Origin: Anaerolineae bacterium
GTDB taxonomy: Bacteria > Chloroflexota > Anaerolineae > 4572-78 > J111
Direction: 5' to 3'
DNA: 64,000 nt
Assembly (NCBI GenBank): GCA_023151115.1
Contig: JAKLJP010000002.1
Location: 248,001-312,000 of the forward strand
Positions 1-10,300 of this stretch are shown here, piece by piece (within the stretch, counting starts at the first letter, position 1; the number at the start of each line of letters is the position of its first letter). Position numbers and translations under genes: made by a program. The notes under the pieces are model-generated. The model searched no databases. It was given only the letters and a program-made list of their open reading frames with translations, and was not told where the DNA came from.

Positions 1-1
1 C

Positions 2-2269
2 GTTCGGCAAGTTCAGGGCGGACCGCCGACGGCCGACCGCCAGTCCTTATTCCATCATATCTGGCCTATCTTAATTTATTTTCTATTGACAATCCTGATG
101 ACCTGGCCCACCGTTCTCCACCTGACCGGCGGCATCCCCGGCGACGGCTTCGACGGCTGGCAGAACTACTGGAATATGTGGTGGGTTAAAAAGGCCCTCC
201 TGGAATTGGGGACTACCCCTTTTTTCACCGATTATCTTTACCCGCCCAACGGGGCCAGCCTACTCTTTCACACCCTCAACATTTTTAACAGCTTCTGGAC
301 GCTGCCCATCCAACTCAATTTTGGACTGGCGATTGCCTATAATGCGGTCGTGCTGGTCAGCTTTACCCTGGCCGGTTACGGCGGCTATCTGCTGGCTCTG
401 GATACATTAACCCGCCTCCGCTTTTCCGGTCGAGGACTGCGACCGGCAGCTTTTGTGGGCGGGCTGGTTTTTACCATGTCGCCGTTTCACTTTGCTCATC
501 TGCTGGGCCACATGCAGGTTTTTAGTATGATCTGGCCGCCGTTTTATGTATTGTGGTTATTACGCACGCTGACCCCACCCCCAACCCCTTCCCTAAAAGG
601 GGAAGGGGGCAAAGCCCGGAGAGAGGTCCGCAACGCTGTCCTTGCCTGCCTCTTTCTGATTTTAGCCACCCTGATTGACTGGTATCACACCCTCTACCTG
701 CTTATCTTTACCGGCCTAACTTTGGGCTGGGTGTTATGGCAGCGAGCAGGTGAGCGAATAGCGAATGGCGAATCAGGAAATCATCCTCCACCCTCTATCT
801 TCCATCTTCTAGCTTCTATCCTCTATCCTCTTCTGCTTATCGGCCTGGGGTTTGCGCTGGCGCTCTCTCCCATCCTTGTCCCGATGATCCGGGCCGCCCG
901 CTCGACGCCGGAGCTGCAAATGGGGTTAGAGCAAAGCATCACCCTCTCTGCCGATTTGCTGGCCTTTATCCTGCCTTCAGAAATGCACCCGCTCTGGGGT
1001 CAATGGGCCAAAACCATCGCCGATAATTTTAGCACCACTCTTTCGGAGCGGCTCATCTTTGCCGGTTTTGTGCCCTTGGCCCTGGCTTTTTGGGCCATCG
1101 GGCGGAGCTGGCGGCAGTCGTGGCTCAAGTTTTGGGTATTTATCACCGCCAGCTTTGTCATCCTGGCGCTTGGCCCGTATCTGCACATTGGCGGCAAAAT
1201 TGTCACCATTGGCGGCTGGCCCCTGCCATTGCCTTATCTGCTGCTGTATCACACCGTCCCCTTTATCGGCCTGACCCGTTCCCTCAGCCGCTACGATTTA
1301 ATGGTCATGCTTGGCCTCGGCGTGCTGGCCGCCATCGGCCTGGCCTGGCTAATGGGGGTCAGGGGTCAGGGGTCGGGGGTCAGGGATGACGCACCACGTA
1401 CCACGCACCACGTTTCGCCATTCGCCATTCGCCATTCTCTCCCTCTCCTCGCCGCCCTCCTCATCTGCTTCGAGTTCCTTGCCATCCCCTATCCTATTTC
1501 CAAAATTGATACGCCGCAGTTTTATTTTGATTTGGCCCAACAACCCGGTGATTTCGCCATTGCCGAGCTGCCCATGAATTGGGACCGGCCCACGCCCATG
1601 CTGTACCAGACGGTACATGGCAAACGCCTCTTGACCGCCTACACCTCGCGCGACAATCCCCTGGAACTGGCCTGGCGCACGCCTGTTTTCCAACACTGGC
1701 GCTACCTCGGCCCGGACATCATTGATCAGCCGCTCGATCTGATTGCCCCGACGATCTTCTACGACTTCAACCTGCGCTATATTGTGCTCGATTACTACCA
1801 AATGCCGCCCGGCCCGGAACGCGAAGCCTCCGAGCGCTGGGTCGCCGCTGCGCTGCCCAATACCTTGCCCATTTATGATGATGGGCGCTTGAAAGTTTAT
1901 CCCACCCCGCTCCGGCGCGAGCCCCAGCCCTACCTGAGTTTGGGCCAGGGCTGGAGCAAACGCCAGGAAACGGCTAATAGCATCACCCGCGCCATCGCCG
2001 CCGATAGGCCGTCCGAACTTTTTCTGCATCACCCCCAGAACCGGCCCCTCACTCTGGAAATCACCGCTGCCGGCCCCGGAAAACCACCGCCGGCACTGGT
2101 CATATTTGCCGATGGCGAGCCGTTGGGTAGAATAAAAACAAGCCAAACTCCTGCCACTTATCTCGTTGCTTTACCTCCTCTATCGCCTGAATGGGTCAAG
2201 CTCAGCTTTCAGGCCGATCCCCCCTCCGATGCGGTTACTGTCTGGCGCTTGTCGCTCAAAGAGGAATAA
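2..2269 (+). CDS. Polytopic membrane protein, GT-C-like, 5' partial
   Basis: The frame is open to the left edge of the window. The first in-window start, TTG at 86, lies inside the first hydrophobic helix (segment starting PILIYFLL), so the true start is upstream and the gene is partial. About ten hydrophobic segments are followed by a soluble C-terminal domain of roughly 240 residues. The layout resembles polytopic GT-C glycosyltransferase or YfhO-like proteins of surface-glycan pathways, which use polyprenyl-linked sugars at the membrane. I see no certain catalytic motif, so the function is inferred. Three hydrophilic loops are encoded by short repeat DNA (571-630, 742-835, 1353-1443), and the N-terminal segment at 16-46 is also repetitive. 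The stop lies 3 bases before the next gene's TTG start, suggesting co-transcription. Confidence 0.6.
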   Translation, partial: VRQVQGGPPTADRQSLFHHIWPILIYFLLTILMTWPTVLHLTGGIPGDGFDGWQNYWNMWWVKKALLELGTTPFFTDYLYPPNGASLLFHTLNIFNSFWTLPIQLNFGLAIAYNAVVLVSFTLAGYGGYLLALDTLTRLRFSGRGLRPAAFVGGLVFTMSPFHFAHLLGHMQVFSMIWPPFYVLWLLRTLTPPPTPSLKGEGGKARREVRNAVLACLFLILATLIDWYHTLYLLIFTGLTLGWVLWQRAGERIANGESGNHPPPSIFHLLASILYPLLLIGLGFALALSPILVPMIRAARSTPELQMGLEQSITLSADLLAFILPSEMHPLWGQWAKTIADNFSTTLSERLIFAGFVPLALAFWAIGRSWRQSWLKFWVFITASFVILALGPYLHIGGKIVTIGGWPLPLPYLLLYHTVPFIGLTRSLSRYDLMVMLGLGVLAAIGLAWLMGVRGQGSGVRDDAPRTTHHVSPFAIRHSLPLLAALLICFEFLAIPYPISKIDTPQFYFDLAQQPGDFAIAELPMNWDRPTPMLYQTVHGKRLLTAYTSRDNPLELAWRTPVFQHWRYLGPDIIDQPLDLIAPTIFYDFNLRYIVLDYYQMPPGPEREASERWVAAALPNTLPIYDDGRLKVYPTPLRREPQPYLSLGQGWSKRQETANSITRAIAADRPSELFLHHPQNRPLTLEITAAGPGKPPPALVIFADGEPLGRIKTSQTPATYLVALPPLSPEWVKLSFQADPPSDAVTVWRLSLKEE
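16..46. repeat. GACCGCC-type short repeat
   Basis: The run alternates GACCGCC and GACGGCC units and is translated as part of the first gene's N-terminal segment. Similar GACCG-rich runs occur at 6171-6238 and 23726-23784. Confidence 0.45.
571..630. repeat. In-frame C-rich/G-rich palindromic repeat
   Basis: CCCCTTCCC (585-593) and GGGAAGGGG (600-608) form a perfect 9-bp hairpin with a 6-base loop inside the coding frame. It encodes a Pro/Gly/Lys-rich loop between two hydrophobic helices of the first gene. Confidence 0.6.
742..835. repeat. In-frame GCGAATAG and CTTCTATC-type repeats
   Basis: Two degenerate tandem motifs lie back to back. The first is GCGAATAGCGAATGGCGAAT; the second is a run of C/T-rich units such as TTCTAGCTTCTATCCTCTA. 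Both are read in frame as a hydrophilic loop of the first gene, flanked by membrane helices. Confidence 0.55.
1353..1443. repeat. In-frame GGGGTCA, CACCACG and ATTCGCC repeats
   Basis: Three short repeat types follow one another: GGGGTCAGGGGTC, then CACGTACCACGCACCACG, then ATTCGCCATTCGCCATTC. They are translated in frame between two membrane segments of the first gene. They look like an insert in a tolerant loop. Confidence 0.6.
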
Positions 2270-2272
2270 ATT

Positions 2273-4984
2273 TTGAGGCGTTTTTCCTTAGCTACCCTGC
2301 GCAGCCGGATCATCCTGTTGGTATTACTGGCGATTATCCCGGCCCTGGCTCTGATCATTTTTACCGACCTCAGAGTTCGCCAGGCCAACCTGGAACAGGT
2401 CCATGAAGATACCCTGCGGGTAGCACAGCTCGCTGCACAGCAGCACCAACTGCTCATCGAAGGAGCGCGCCAGCGTCTGCTGGGTCTGGCCCAGATTCTC
2501 CAACTGCACCGGGATGATCCGGCCGCCTGCGTCACTATTCTTAGCAATTTATTGACCAAAGACTCGCGGTATGCTAATTTAGGTTTGGCCGATCCCACCG
2601 GCGCCCTTCTGTGCAGCGCAAAGCCTATCTCTCAACCGGTCACCGTTGCCGGCCAAGCCTGGTTCAAGCAGGCGATGCAAAACCGTGACTTTGCCATGGG
2701 TGAATACGGCCATGACCCTGTGACCGGCAAATTTGCTCTGAGCTTTGGCTATCCTCTGCTTAACGCCGCCGGCTCACCCTCGGCCGTGCTTTTTGCCACC
2801 CTCGACCTGGCCTGGTTTGACCACCTGGCCGTCACCGCCGGTTTGCCAGCCGGCTCGGCCATGGTCGTTATTGACCGGCAAGGCACAATTTTAGCCCGTT
2901 ATCCTGATGCGGCGCAGTGGGTGGGCAAGACCGAGCCTAAAGGCCCCTTGCGGCAAGCTATGCTGGCTCAACAGGGCGAAGGGACAATTGAAACACCCGG
3001 AATAGACAACATCCTTCGTCTCTATGCCTTTACCCCGCTCTATGGCCCAGCCAACCATAAAGTTTATGTCGCCGTCGGTATTCCTACCGGCGTAGCCCTG
3101 GCCGAAGTCAACCGATTGACCGCCCTCAATCTTACCGCTTTAGGCTTTGTGGCCATCCTGGCCGTGTTAGCCGCCTGGCTGGGCAGCGATTTATTTATTC
3201 TGCGCCAGCTTCGCGCGCTGGTGGGGGCCACCCGGCGGCTGGCCGGCGGCGACCTACGCACGCGCAGCGGTCTGACCAACAACCCGGACGAACTGGGCCA
3301 GCTTGGCCGCGCCTTTGATGAGATGGCCTCCACTTTGCAAATACAGCAAGCGGAAGTTGAACAAGCTACTGTCGCCTTGCAGCGCCACCAGGATCATCTG
3401 GAAGAGGAGGTGGCTGATCGCACCGCCGAATTGGTCAAGGTAGTCGAGCAGCTTGAGCAAGAAATTAAGAAACGCAACCAGATCGAGGCCGAGTTGCAGG
3501 AGGCTAAACAAAGCGCCGAAGTGGCTAACCGGGCCAAAAGTGAGTTTTTGGCCCATATGAGCCACGAACTGCGCACCCCGCTGAACGGCATCCTGGGCTA
3601 TACCCAGATTTTGCAGCGCGAGGCGCGTCAAGTTGGCCCACCGCTGACCGGTTGGCAAGACGGCCTAAGCACCATTCAGCGCAGCGGCGAACATTTGCTC
3701 ACCCTGATCAACGATATTTTGGACCTGTCCAAAATCGAGGCGGGGCGGCTGGAATTATATCCAACTAATTTTTACCTGAATGAATTTTTGCAGATGATTG
3801 CCGACGTTGCCCGCATCCAGGCCGAACAAAAAGGGCTGGCCTTCAAATACGAACTCCTCTCGCCGCTGCCCAAAGTTATCCAGGGCGACCCCCGCCGCTT
3901 GCGCCAGATTCTCCTCAACCTGCTGGGCAATGCAGTAAAGTTTACCGAACATGGTCAAATCACCTTCACCGTCAGCGTTATTGAGCGCACCCCCATCGCC
4001 GGCCCTGAAACTAGCGGTACTTACCTGATCCGCTTCCAGGTGGCCGATACGGGGATTGGCATTGCCCCCGACAAATTGGAAGAAATTTTTCAACCCTTCC
4101 GGCAGCTTGACCGGCTCTATCACTTTGAAGGAGCCGGCCTGGGGCTGCCGATTAGCCGTAAATTGGCCGAGTTAATGAACGGCCAACTCCGGGTGCAGAG
4201 CCAGCCGGGCCAGGGCAGCCTCTTTTGGCTGGATGTCAGCTTGAACGACCTGCCTGAGTGGGTCGAGCCGGCCACTCCCGGCGACATCACCGGGTATCAA
4301 GGCCAGCGCCGCAAAGTTTTGATTATTGATGACAACCGCGATAATCGCGCCGTACTGGTGGCCCTGTTAGCCCCGCTGGGGTTTGAAATAGCCGAAGCCG
4401 CCGATGGGGCCGACGGGCTGCACCAGGCTGCCGAGTTTCAGCCGGAGCTGATTTTGCTCGATTTGGTCATGCCGCGTCTGAGCGGCATTGATGTGGCCCG
4501 GCAGATTCGGCAGTCAAGCAGCTTGAAAGACATTATCATTATCGCCGTTTCAGCCAGCGCCTTTGGCATTACCCGTGAGCAAAGCCTGGCCGCCGGCTGC
4601 AACTATTTCCTACCTAAACCGGTCGAGGTGAATGTTTTGCTTGACATCCTCCAGCATTATTTAAATCTAACCTGGGTGTATAATGAACGCCCTCTTACAG
4701 CGAGCCAGGAAGCGACAGATTTTGACGGAGCCGCTCCGCTGTTCCCTCGCCTGCCCGTAGCCCCCGGCCTGATTGGCCCGCCGCCAGGCGAAGCAGCCCT
4801 GCTGTTTCAATTAGCTCAGATAGGCGATGTGAGCGAGATTCGCGCCCGCATCAACCATTTGGAACAGGTTGATCAAAACCTGGCTCCTTTTGCCGCCGTC
4901 GTTCACTCGCTGACCAAAACATTTGAGTTGGAAAAGATCTGTGAGCTGGTCAGACACTACATGGAGGAAGGCTATGGCGCCTGA
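2273..4984 (+). CDS. Membrane hybrid histidine kinase with receiver domain
   Basis: Sensor kinase of a phosphorelay in the cytoplasmic membrane. An N-terminal helix (about 12-31) is followed by a Cache-like extracellular region (about 33-275), a second helix (about 280-303), HAMP (about 305-360) and a coiled coil (about 360-420). HisKA follows with the phospho-acceptor His431 in SHELRTPL, then an HATPase domain with N, G1 (ADTGIGIAP) and G2 (GAGLGLP) boxes. A receiver domain carries phospho-acceptor Asp730 (LLDLVMP). A helical tail of about 90 residues has no obvious HPt histidine. The start is TTG at 2273 behind GAGGAA. The next gene, a REC-kinase, overlaps by 11 bases, so the two probably act in one relay. 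The ligand is unknown. Confidence 0.9.
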   Translation: MRRFSLATLRSRIILLVLLAIIPALALIIFTDLRVRQANLEQVHEDTLRVAQLAAQQHQLLIEGARQRLLGLAQILQLHRDDPAACVTILSNLLTKDSRYANLGLADPTGALLCSAKPISQPVTVAGQAWFKQAMQNRDFAMGEYGHDPVTGKFALSFGYPLLNAAGSPSAVLFATLDLAWFDHLAVTAGLPAGSAMVVIDRQGTILARYPDAAQWVGKTEPKGPLRQAMLAQQGEGTIETPGIDNILRLYAFTPLYGPANHKVYVAVGIPTGVALAEVNRLTALNLTALGFVAILAVLAAWLGSDLFILRQLRALVGATRRLAGGDLRTRSGLTNNPDELGQLGRAFDEMASTLQIQQAEVEQATVALQRHQDHLEEEVADRTAELVKVVEQLEQEIKKRNQIEAELQEAKQSAEVANRAKSEFLAHMSHELRTPLNGILGYTQILQREARQVGPPLTGWQDGLSTIQRSGEHLLTLINDILDLSKIEAGRLELYPTNFYLNEFLQMIADVARIQAEQKGLAFKYELLSPLPKVIQGDPRRLRQILLNLLGNAVKFTEHGQITFTVSVIERTPIAGPETSGTYLIRFQVADTGIGIAPDKLEEIFQPFRQLDRLYHFEGAGLGLPISRKLAELMNGQLRVQSQPGQGSLFWLDVSLNDLPEWVEPATPGDITGYQGQRRKVLIIDDNRDNRAVLVALLAPLGFEIAEAADGADGLHQAAEFQPELILLDLVMPRLSGIDVARQIRQSSSLKDIIIIAVSASAFGITREQSLAAGCNYFLPKPVEVNVLLDILQHYLNLTWVYNERPLTASQEATDFDGAAPLFPRLPVAPGLIGPPPGEAALLFQLAQIGDVSEIRARINHLEQVDQNLAPFAAVVHSLTKTFELEKICELVRHYMEEGYGA

Positions 4985-6119
4985 AATGATTGCTACCAGC
5001 ACCATCCTTATTGTGGATGATAACCCGACCAATCTAGAGTTACTGCTGAAGAATTTTGACCAAATTGGCTTCAGGGTGCTGGTTGCCAAAGATGGCCCTG
5101 GCGCTTTGAAACGCCTCCAGTACGCCAAGCCCGACCTGATCCTGCTGGATATTATGATGCCGGGTATGAACGGGATCGAGGTCTGTCGCCAGCTAAAAAC
5201 CAATAAAACCACCCAGGATATTCCCATCATTTTTATGAGCGCCCTGGACGACGTTAACAACAAGATCAAGGGCTTTGAAGCCGGAGCGGTTGATTATATC
5301 ACCAAGCCTTTTCAACAGGAGGAAGTGGTAGCCCGGATCACCACCCATCTGACCCTGCGCCTGCTGCAACGGCACTTGCAAACCCAAAACGAGGAACTGA
5401 CCCGCCTCAATAAAGAGTTGGCCGAGCGCAATCAGGAATTGGATGCTTTTGCCCATACCGTGGCCCACGACTTAAAAAATCCGGTCGGTATGATAATCAA
5501 CTTTGCTGAGTTGATTGCCGGCGAGGTCAAACTGCCTGAGGACACACAGAGACAATTGGGCCTCATCGCCCGCGCCGCCCGAAAAATGAACAACATCGTC
5601 AACGAATTGCTGCTGATGGCCGGGATGCGCCGGACGGAGGTTGAACAGTATCCTTTAAACATGGCCCGCATTGTCGGCGAAGCCCGGCAGCGGCTGAGTT
5701 ATATGATTGAAGAACGGGAAGCCGAACTGATTTTGCCGGCTGACTGGCCTGTGGCCGTTGGCCACGCGCCCTGGGTTGAAGAAGTTTGGGCCAACTATCT
5801 CAGCAACGGCCTTAAGTATGGCGGGCAGCCGCCCCGCCTGCATCTGGGGGCCACCGCCGACTCGGACGGCATGGTGCGCTTCTGGGTCCGTGATAACGGC
5901 CCCGGCCTGACCCCCGAACAACAAACCCATCTTTTTGCCGAATTTACCCGGCTCAACCAGATCAAAACTGAGGGCCACGGCCTGGGCCTTTCGATTGCGC
6001 GGCGGATTGTGGAGAAATTGGGCGGACAGGTGGGGGTAGAGAGCGAAGGTATCCCCGGCCGGGGCTGCACCTTTTTCTTTACCTTACCCCAGGCCCCCAA
6101 CGCCCTACACAACCAATGA
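4974..6119 (+). CDS. Cytosolic receiver-histidine kinase
   Basis: A receiver domain (about 9-125, Asp59 in LLDIMMPG) is joined by a coiled coil (about 125-155) to a HisKA domain (His165 in VAHDLKN) and an HATPase domain (DNGPGL, GHGLGLS). There is no membrane segment. It probably takes phosphate from the upstream hybrid kinase through its receiver, or relays it onward; that partnership is inferred from the overlap. I chose ATG 4974 because GGAGGAAGG sits just upstream. An upstream in-frame ATG at 4923 would overlap the previous gene by 62 bases. The last bases ATGA (6116-6119) overlap the start of the next gene, indicating translational coupling. Confidence 0.87.
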   Translation: MAPEMIATSTILIVDDNPTNLELLLKNFDQIGFRVLVAKDGPGALKRLQYAKPDLILLDIMMPGMNGIEVCRQLKTNKTTQDIPIIFMSALDDVNNKIKGFEAGAVDYITKPFQQEEVVARITTHLTLRLLQRHLQTQNEELTRLNKELAERNQELDAFAHTVAHDLKNPVGMIINFAELIAGEVKLPEDTQRQLGLIARAARKMNNIVNELLLMAGMRRTEVEQYPLNMARIVGEARQRLSYMIEEREAELILPADWPVAVGHAPWVEEVWANYLSNGLKYGGQPPRLHLGATADSDGMVRFWVRDNGPGLTPEQQTHLFAEFTRLNQIKTEGHGLGLSIARRIVEKLGGQVGVESEGIPGRGCTFFFTLPQAPNALHNQ

Positions 6120-7294
6120 GTATTCACAAGCCTGAGCACACCACCAATAGCAAAATTTCTATGCCTGTGTTGACCGAAGACCGAGGACCGATGACCGGGC
6201 CTTTATCTCCGGTCTCCGGTCTCCCGTCCCCGGTCTATTTTCTTGGGAAACTCCAAAATTTTGGCCTCCTCCTTTTTATCCTATCCGTCGTGCTGTCGGC
6301 CTGCGCGACGAACCCGCTCTTTCAAGCTAACACCGCCCCCGGCCAGTCACCCGTAGCAACCCTAACCCCGCCGCCCATTGCCTTGAATCTGAAATCCGCC
6401 ACCTCTGGCCTGGCCGGCCTGCAAAGTTATCGAGCCAAGTTGACGGTGGATTTTGAGGGGACGCGCAACGGTCAGCCTGCGCAGGGCCGCCTGGAATCGC
6501 TAACCGAAATGACCCGCCAGCCGGCCGCCTGGCATCAAACTCTCAAGGTGAATACAACGCTAACCAGCACCGAGATTATTTCCGGGGTGTCGGAATTTTA
6601 TCGGACCGGCGAGCAGGTGTATGTGAAGCGAGGAACAGAGGGAGCATGGTTTAGTTTCAGCGACGGCGGCGTATCGCCCGCCGACCTGGGCTTTTTTGCC
6701 CTGGACCGGCTGATCGTTCTGCCGGCGGTGGTTTCGTCGCCCCAAGCGGAGCTGCTGGATGGTCAAAAAACGCAGCGCTTTTCCTTTACCGGGCAGGATT
6801 TAGCGGCCCCCAACCTGATTTTTGAACAGGCGGAGGGCGATTTATGGCTGGCCCAACCCGACACATACCTGGCCCAATACGTCATCTCGGCCACTGTGCG
6901 CGTGGTTATCCCTGATCCAAAGGTCCATCTGTTTGACCAGGGCCGGCTGACCCTGCGCTACACCGTCTCAGATGCCAACGCCGAGCTAACCATTACCCCA
7001 CCGGACGAGGCCCAGGTGGAGCGCGGCCCGCTCAGCCGCCTGCCCCGTCTGCCCGACGCCAAAATCGTTTCGATTTTCCCCACCTTTATCGAATACACCA
7101 GCGCCATCACCCCCATCGGCGCGGCCTTGTTCTACCGCGACCAGCTTATTACCGAGGGCTGGAGCGAAAATCAGGCCGACATTTTCAACGAGAAAGCCCG
7201 GCTCCTCTACGCCAAAAACGACGAGTCCCTGACCATTCTCATCACCCCCGGCGAAGAACGGGACAAGATTAAAGTGCTGTTGGATTTGAAGTAG
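6116..7294 (+). CDS. Predicted lipoprotein (LolA/LppX-like fold possible)
   Basis: A hydrophobic stretch ending in LSAC (Cys63) is a lipobox, so the mature protein should be lipid-anchored outside the membrane. The region from about 90 to 300 resembles LppX/LolA-type beta-rich lipoproteins by pattern (repeated KLTVDFEGT- and ESLTEMTRQ-like strands). A separate C-terminal domain of about 80 residues follows. The ATGA overlap with the kinase gene suggests coupling, so it may be an accessory of that signalling system (inference). The leader before the lipobox is unusually long because GACCG/GGTCT repeat DNA (6171-6238) is translated there. Internal ATGs at 6161 and 6191 are alternative starts. 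Confidence 0.65.
   Translation: MSIHKPEHTTNSKISMPVLTEDRGPMTGPLSPVSGLPSPVYFLGKLQNFGLLLFILSVVLSACATNPLFQANTAPGQSPVATLTPPPIALNLKSATSGLAGLQSYRAKLTVDFEGTRNGQPAQGRLESLTEMTRQPAAWHQTLKVNTTLTSTEIISGVSEFYRTGEQVYVKRGTEGAWFSFSDGGVSPADLGFFALDRLIVLPAVVSSPQAELLDGQKTQRFSFTGQDLAAPNLIFEQAEGDLWLAQPDTYLAQYVISATVRVVIPDPKVHLFDQGRLTLRYTVSDANAELTITPPDEAQVERGPLSRLPRLPDAKIVSIFPTFIEYTSAITPIGAALFYRDQLITEGWSENQADIFNEKARLLYAKNDESLTILITPGEERDKIKVLLDLK
6171..6238. repeat. GACCG/CGGTC inverted tandem repeat
   Basis: GACCGAAGACCGAGGACCG on the left is mirrored by CCGGTCTCCGGTCTCC on the right, giving an imperfect inverted repeat built from tandem units. It is translated inside the N-terminal leader of the lipoprotein gene. 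Confidence 0.6.
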
Positions 7295-7302
7295 GTGGGG
7301 TT

Positions 7303-10300
7303 TCAAGGAAACTCCTCAATCACCCGCCCCAACGCCTTGTAGCGTTCTACCCAGAGGCGGACGAGATCCACCTTGTATTCATAACGCGGCGGCGATTCGC
7401 CCAGCTCACGGACAATATCGCGCTCGGTTAAACGGCGCAGCGCTTCGCGGACGATCTGGAGTTCCAAGGGTCTGCCTCGCTCGGCCAGCAGTTCCACAAT
7501 TTGCGTCGCCGTCACGGTGGGCGTTCTGGATAACAAACGCATCAACGCGGCCAAGATCAATTGCTCCGTCGGCGAAGACTGCTCCCACAGAAAGGCAAAG
7601 TGAGCCTCGCCTAATTCCACCAACTCGTTCAGGGTATCGTTGACATCCCGGATGGTCAGATAACCCCGGCCCTCGCGATTGGCCCGATTGACCAGGGCGT
7701 GACAGATCAGTTGCAAAAAATAGGGCTGACCCGCTGTGACCCGTATGATTTTATCCAGGGCCAGGTCGTCGTAGAGTAAACCGTGTTGCGCTACCGGCTC
7801 GACGATGAGCGCTTTAGCTGCCCCCTCGCTCAAAAAAGTGACGTGCTTGTACAAGGCAATATTGAACAGAATAGACCAGTAGTCGGCGGTCAGTTCCTCC
7901 AGCCGGTGGGCGCCGACAAAGACAAAGCCTACCTTATCAGCATGCTGCATGAGATGGCGGAAAAAGGGAAAGATGGTTGCTTCCAGCTTGCCCGAAGCCA
8001 CCCGTATTTCCAACTCTTCAAACTCGTCAAACAACAGCAGCAGGCGGCGCGAGCCAATGGCTTCAAAAACAGCCGGCAGAAAGGTGCGCTCGAAGACGCC
8101 GCTGGGCCGCTCCTGAAAGTCAGCCAGCTCTGGTTCTGCGACGGCGCAGCCCTGATCGGCCAACGCATCGGCAATGGCCAGGCTGAGATCATAAAAGAAG
8201 TTGGCCATGCCCGGATCAATCCCCAAGGATTGACCGTCGAGGTAAACCGGCAGATAAACCTGGCCCAAGCGGGCCGGAAGCTGCTGCAAAAAAGAGGTCT
8301 TGCCCATGCGCCGCTGGCCGATGAGGACCAGGATGTTCTGGCGCGTCGCTCCCCCCAAATTCTCGGCGATGAACTGGAAGAGGTCATCCCGGCCAAAAAA
8401 GATGGGCGAGCCGGGGCGCAGCGGCGTGCCGGGCGCGTAGGGATTGGGCATGGTTTGAAAGGCAGCGCCGGGTTTGAGTAAGCGCACCAGGTCGGCAAAG
8501 GCCACCCGTTTGCCGCTCCGCTCGCGGTCGTCAAAGGTGATGGCAAATTCAGCCCGGAACTGCTCCACCGACGGCGCAGCAGAAAGGGGAAGTTCGACCA
8601 CCACCGAACGCCCCGCCGGCAGAATATCGAGGTACGCCGCGCCATTGCCGACGGCATAGAGCTGATCCGGGACCAGGCTGATGGTCAGGTTAGAGGCCGG
8701 GCTGCGGCCGGTGTTGGTCAGTTCCAGGGATAAGGTGGTTTGTTCCAAGTTTAACACCTGCCGGGTTTTGAGCGAGGCTTCAATCTGGGCGCGGCCTTGC
8801 AGGTCTTCCAGGGCGTTGGTTGTGACCATCAGCCAGTTGAAGGCAATCCGGCTAAAGATATTCCGCTCCGGTTGGGGCAGCGCAGCCTGGAACTCGCGGT
8901 CCAAACGGCCCAGCGATTCGATGGCCTGGGCCAGGTAGGCGATTTTGTCTTCCACCGTCTCGACCCGCTCGTAATTGTGCAAGGTCTGGGCTACCCGGCT
9001 CAATTCAGCCAGGGGACTCTCAGTCGTAGTAACGACTTTAGTCGTTGTTGGCTGGACGACTAAAGTCGTCACTACGGAGGAGTCTTTTTGCTCAGCCAAA
9101 TACCTCTGCAAGCTGACAATCCGGGAAACAGTATTGGCCTCCAACGCTTCCAAGCATAAATTGTATAGGTGGGTCAAGTCATTTGTCTTTTCATCACTCT
9201 TACTCCCCTGCTCCCCCGCTCCTCTGCTCCCCTGCTCTTCCGCTTCCCTGCTCTCCGGCAAAGCTTCGCTTTGCACTCCAGTCTCCCCCGCTCCCCTGCT
9301 CCCCTGCTCCCCTGCCCCTCTCACCACCGCTCGCAGCCCCTCGACGGCTACTTCGGGCCGGGTCAGGATGAGATTGAAGCCTTCACTCATATCAGCCAGG
9401 GCTGATTCCCCAGCCTCACGGGCCAGGCCGGGTAGATAGGCCAACAGTGCCGGCTCGGCGCGGGCGACCGTATGCAGTCTTAACAGGGTTTCGTCTGGGT
9501 GGGCGCGTAATTGCTTGAGTAAGCTTTCGGCCCGGCCCACCGGCGAGCGCCGATAAGCCCGCTGGCGGCGGTAAAATACAAAGCCCAAAGCCACCGGCAG
9601 CAGCAGCAACGCTCCGAGGCCAACCCATTGGCCATAAAAGGTATACCAGGGCAGCGTAGGAATGGTAAAGGGACCGGCAACCTCTTTCAGGGTTCCCTGA
9701 TTATGGCCGTCGTCGTAACGAAAGCGGAAGCGGCTTTCCTGGCCGGAGTCCCAGGTGTCGAAGGGATCAGGAACATCCAAATTCAATTGTCCTTGACCTT
9801 GGATCACACTTTGTGTTGCCTGCGTAAGCCAGAGGCCGGCCGAAGGATCCCAGATTTCCAGGGTTATGGTCACCACATTCTTATCTGGATCATTCACCTT
9901 CACGCTGTAAGTATAGCCGGTACGGGTCTCGGCCAGGTCTGGCCGGGTCAGCAGGGGCGGCTGATTAGCAGCCTGGCCCCAAAAATGAACATATCCCTGA
10001 TCGGTGACTACGGCCACCTCTACTTCGCCGTCCCCATTCAAGTCGCCCATAGCAATACGGAGCGCCGGGCTGTCTACCCTGCTCTGCCAGAGTAATTTAC
10101 CGCTGGCCAGCAGGCTGATATCCTGTTCTCCGGTGAGCATAGCCATGGCCTCTGGCCTCAACTGAACTTGCCGGGGCGATACCCCAAGTTCCTGAATTAC
10201 TGTTGGTTTGCCAGCGCCCAGGCGATAAATCCGACCGTCGGCTGTGGCCGCCAGCCCCTTGCCCAGATCAAGCACCCTTGCCCCCAAATCATATTCTGTA

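Noticed and set aside
1349..2146. 265-residue minus-strand frame inside the first gene
   Set aside because: It is a shadow of the well-supported plus-strand gene, Gly/Arg-rich and without a recognisable motif.
9169..9439. Plus-strand reading frames rich in Ser/Pro/Leu
   Set aside because: They are the reverse reading of GCTCCCC repeats in the STAND gene and have no ribosome site.
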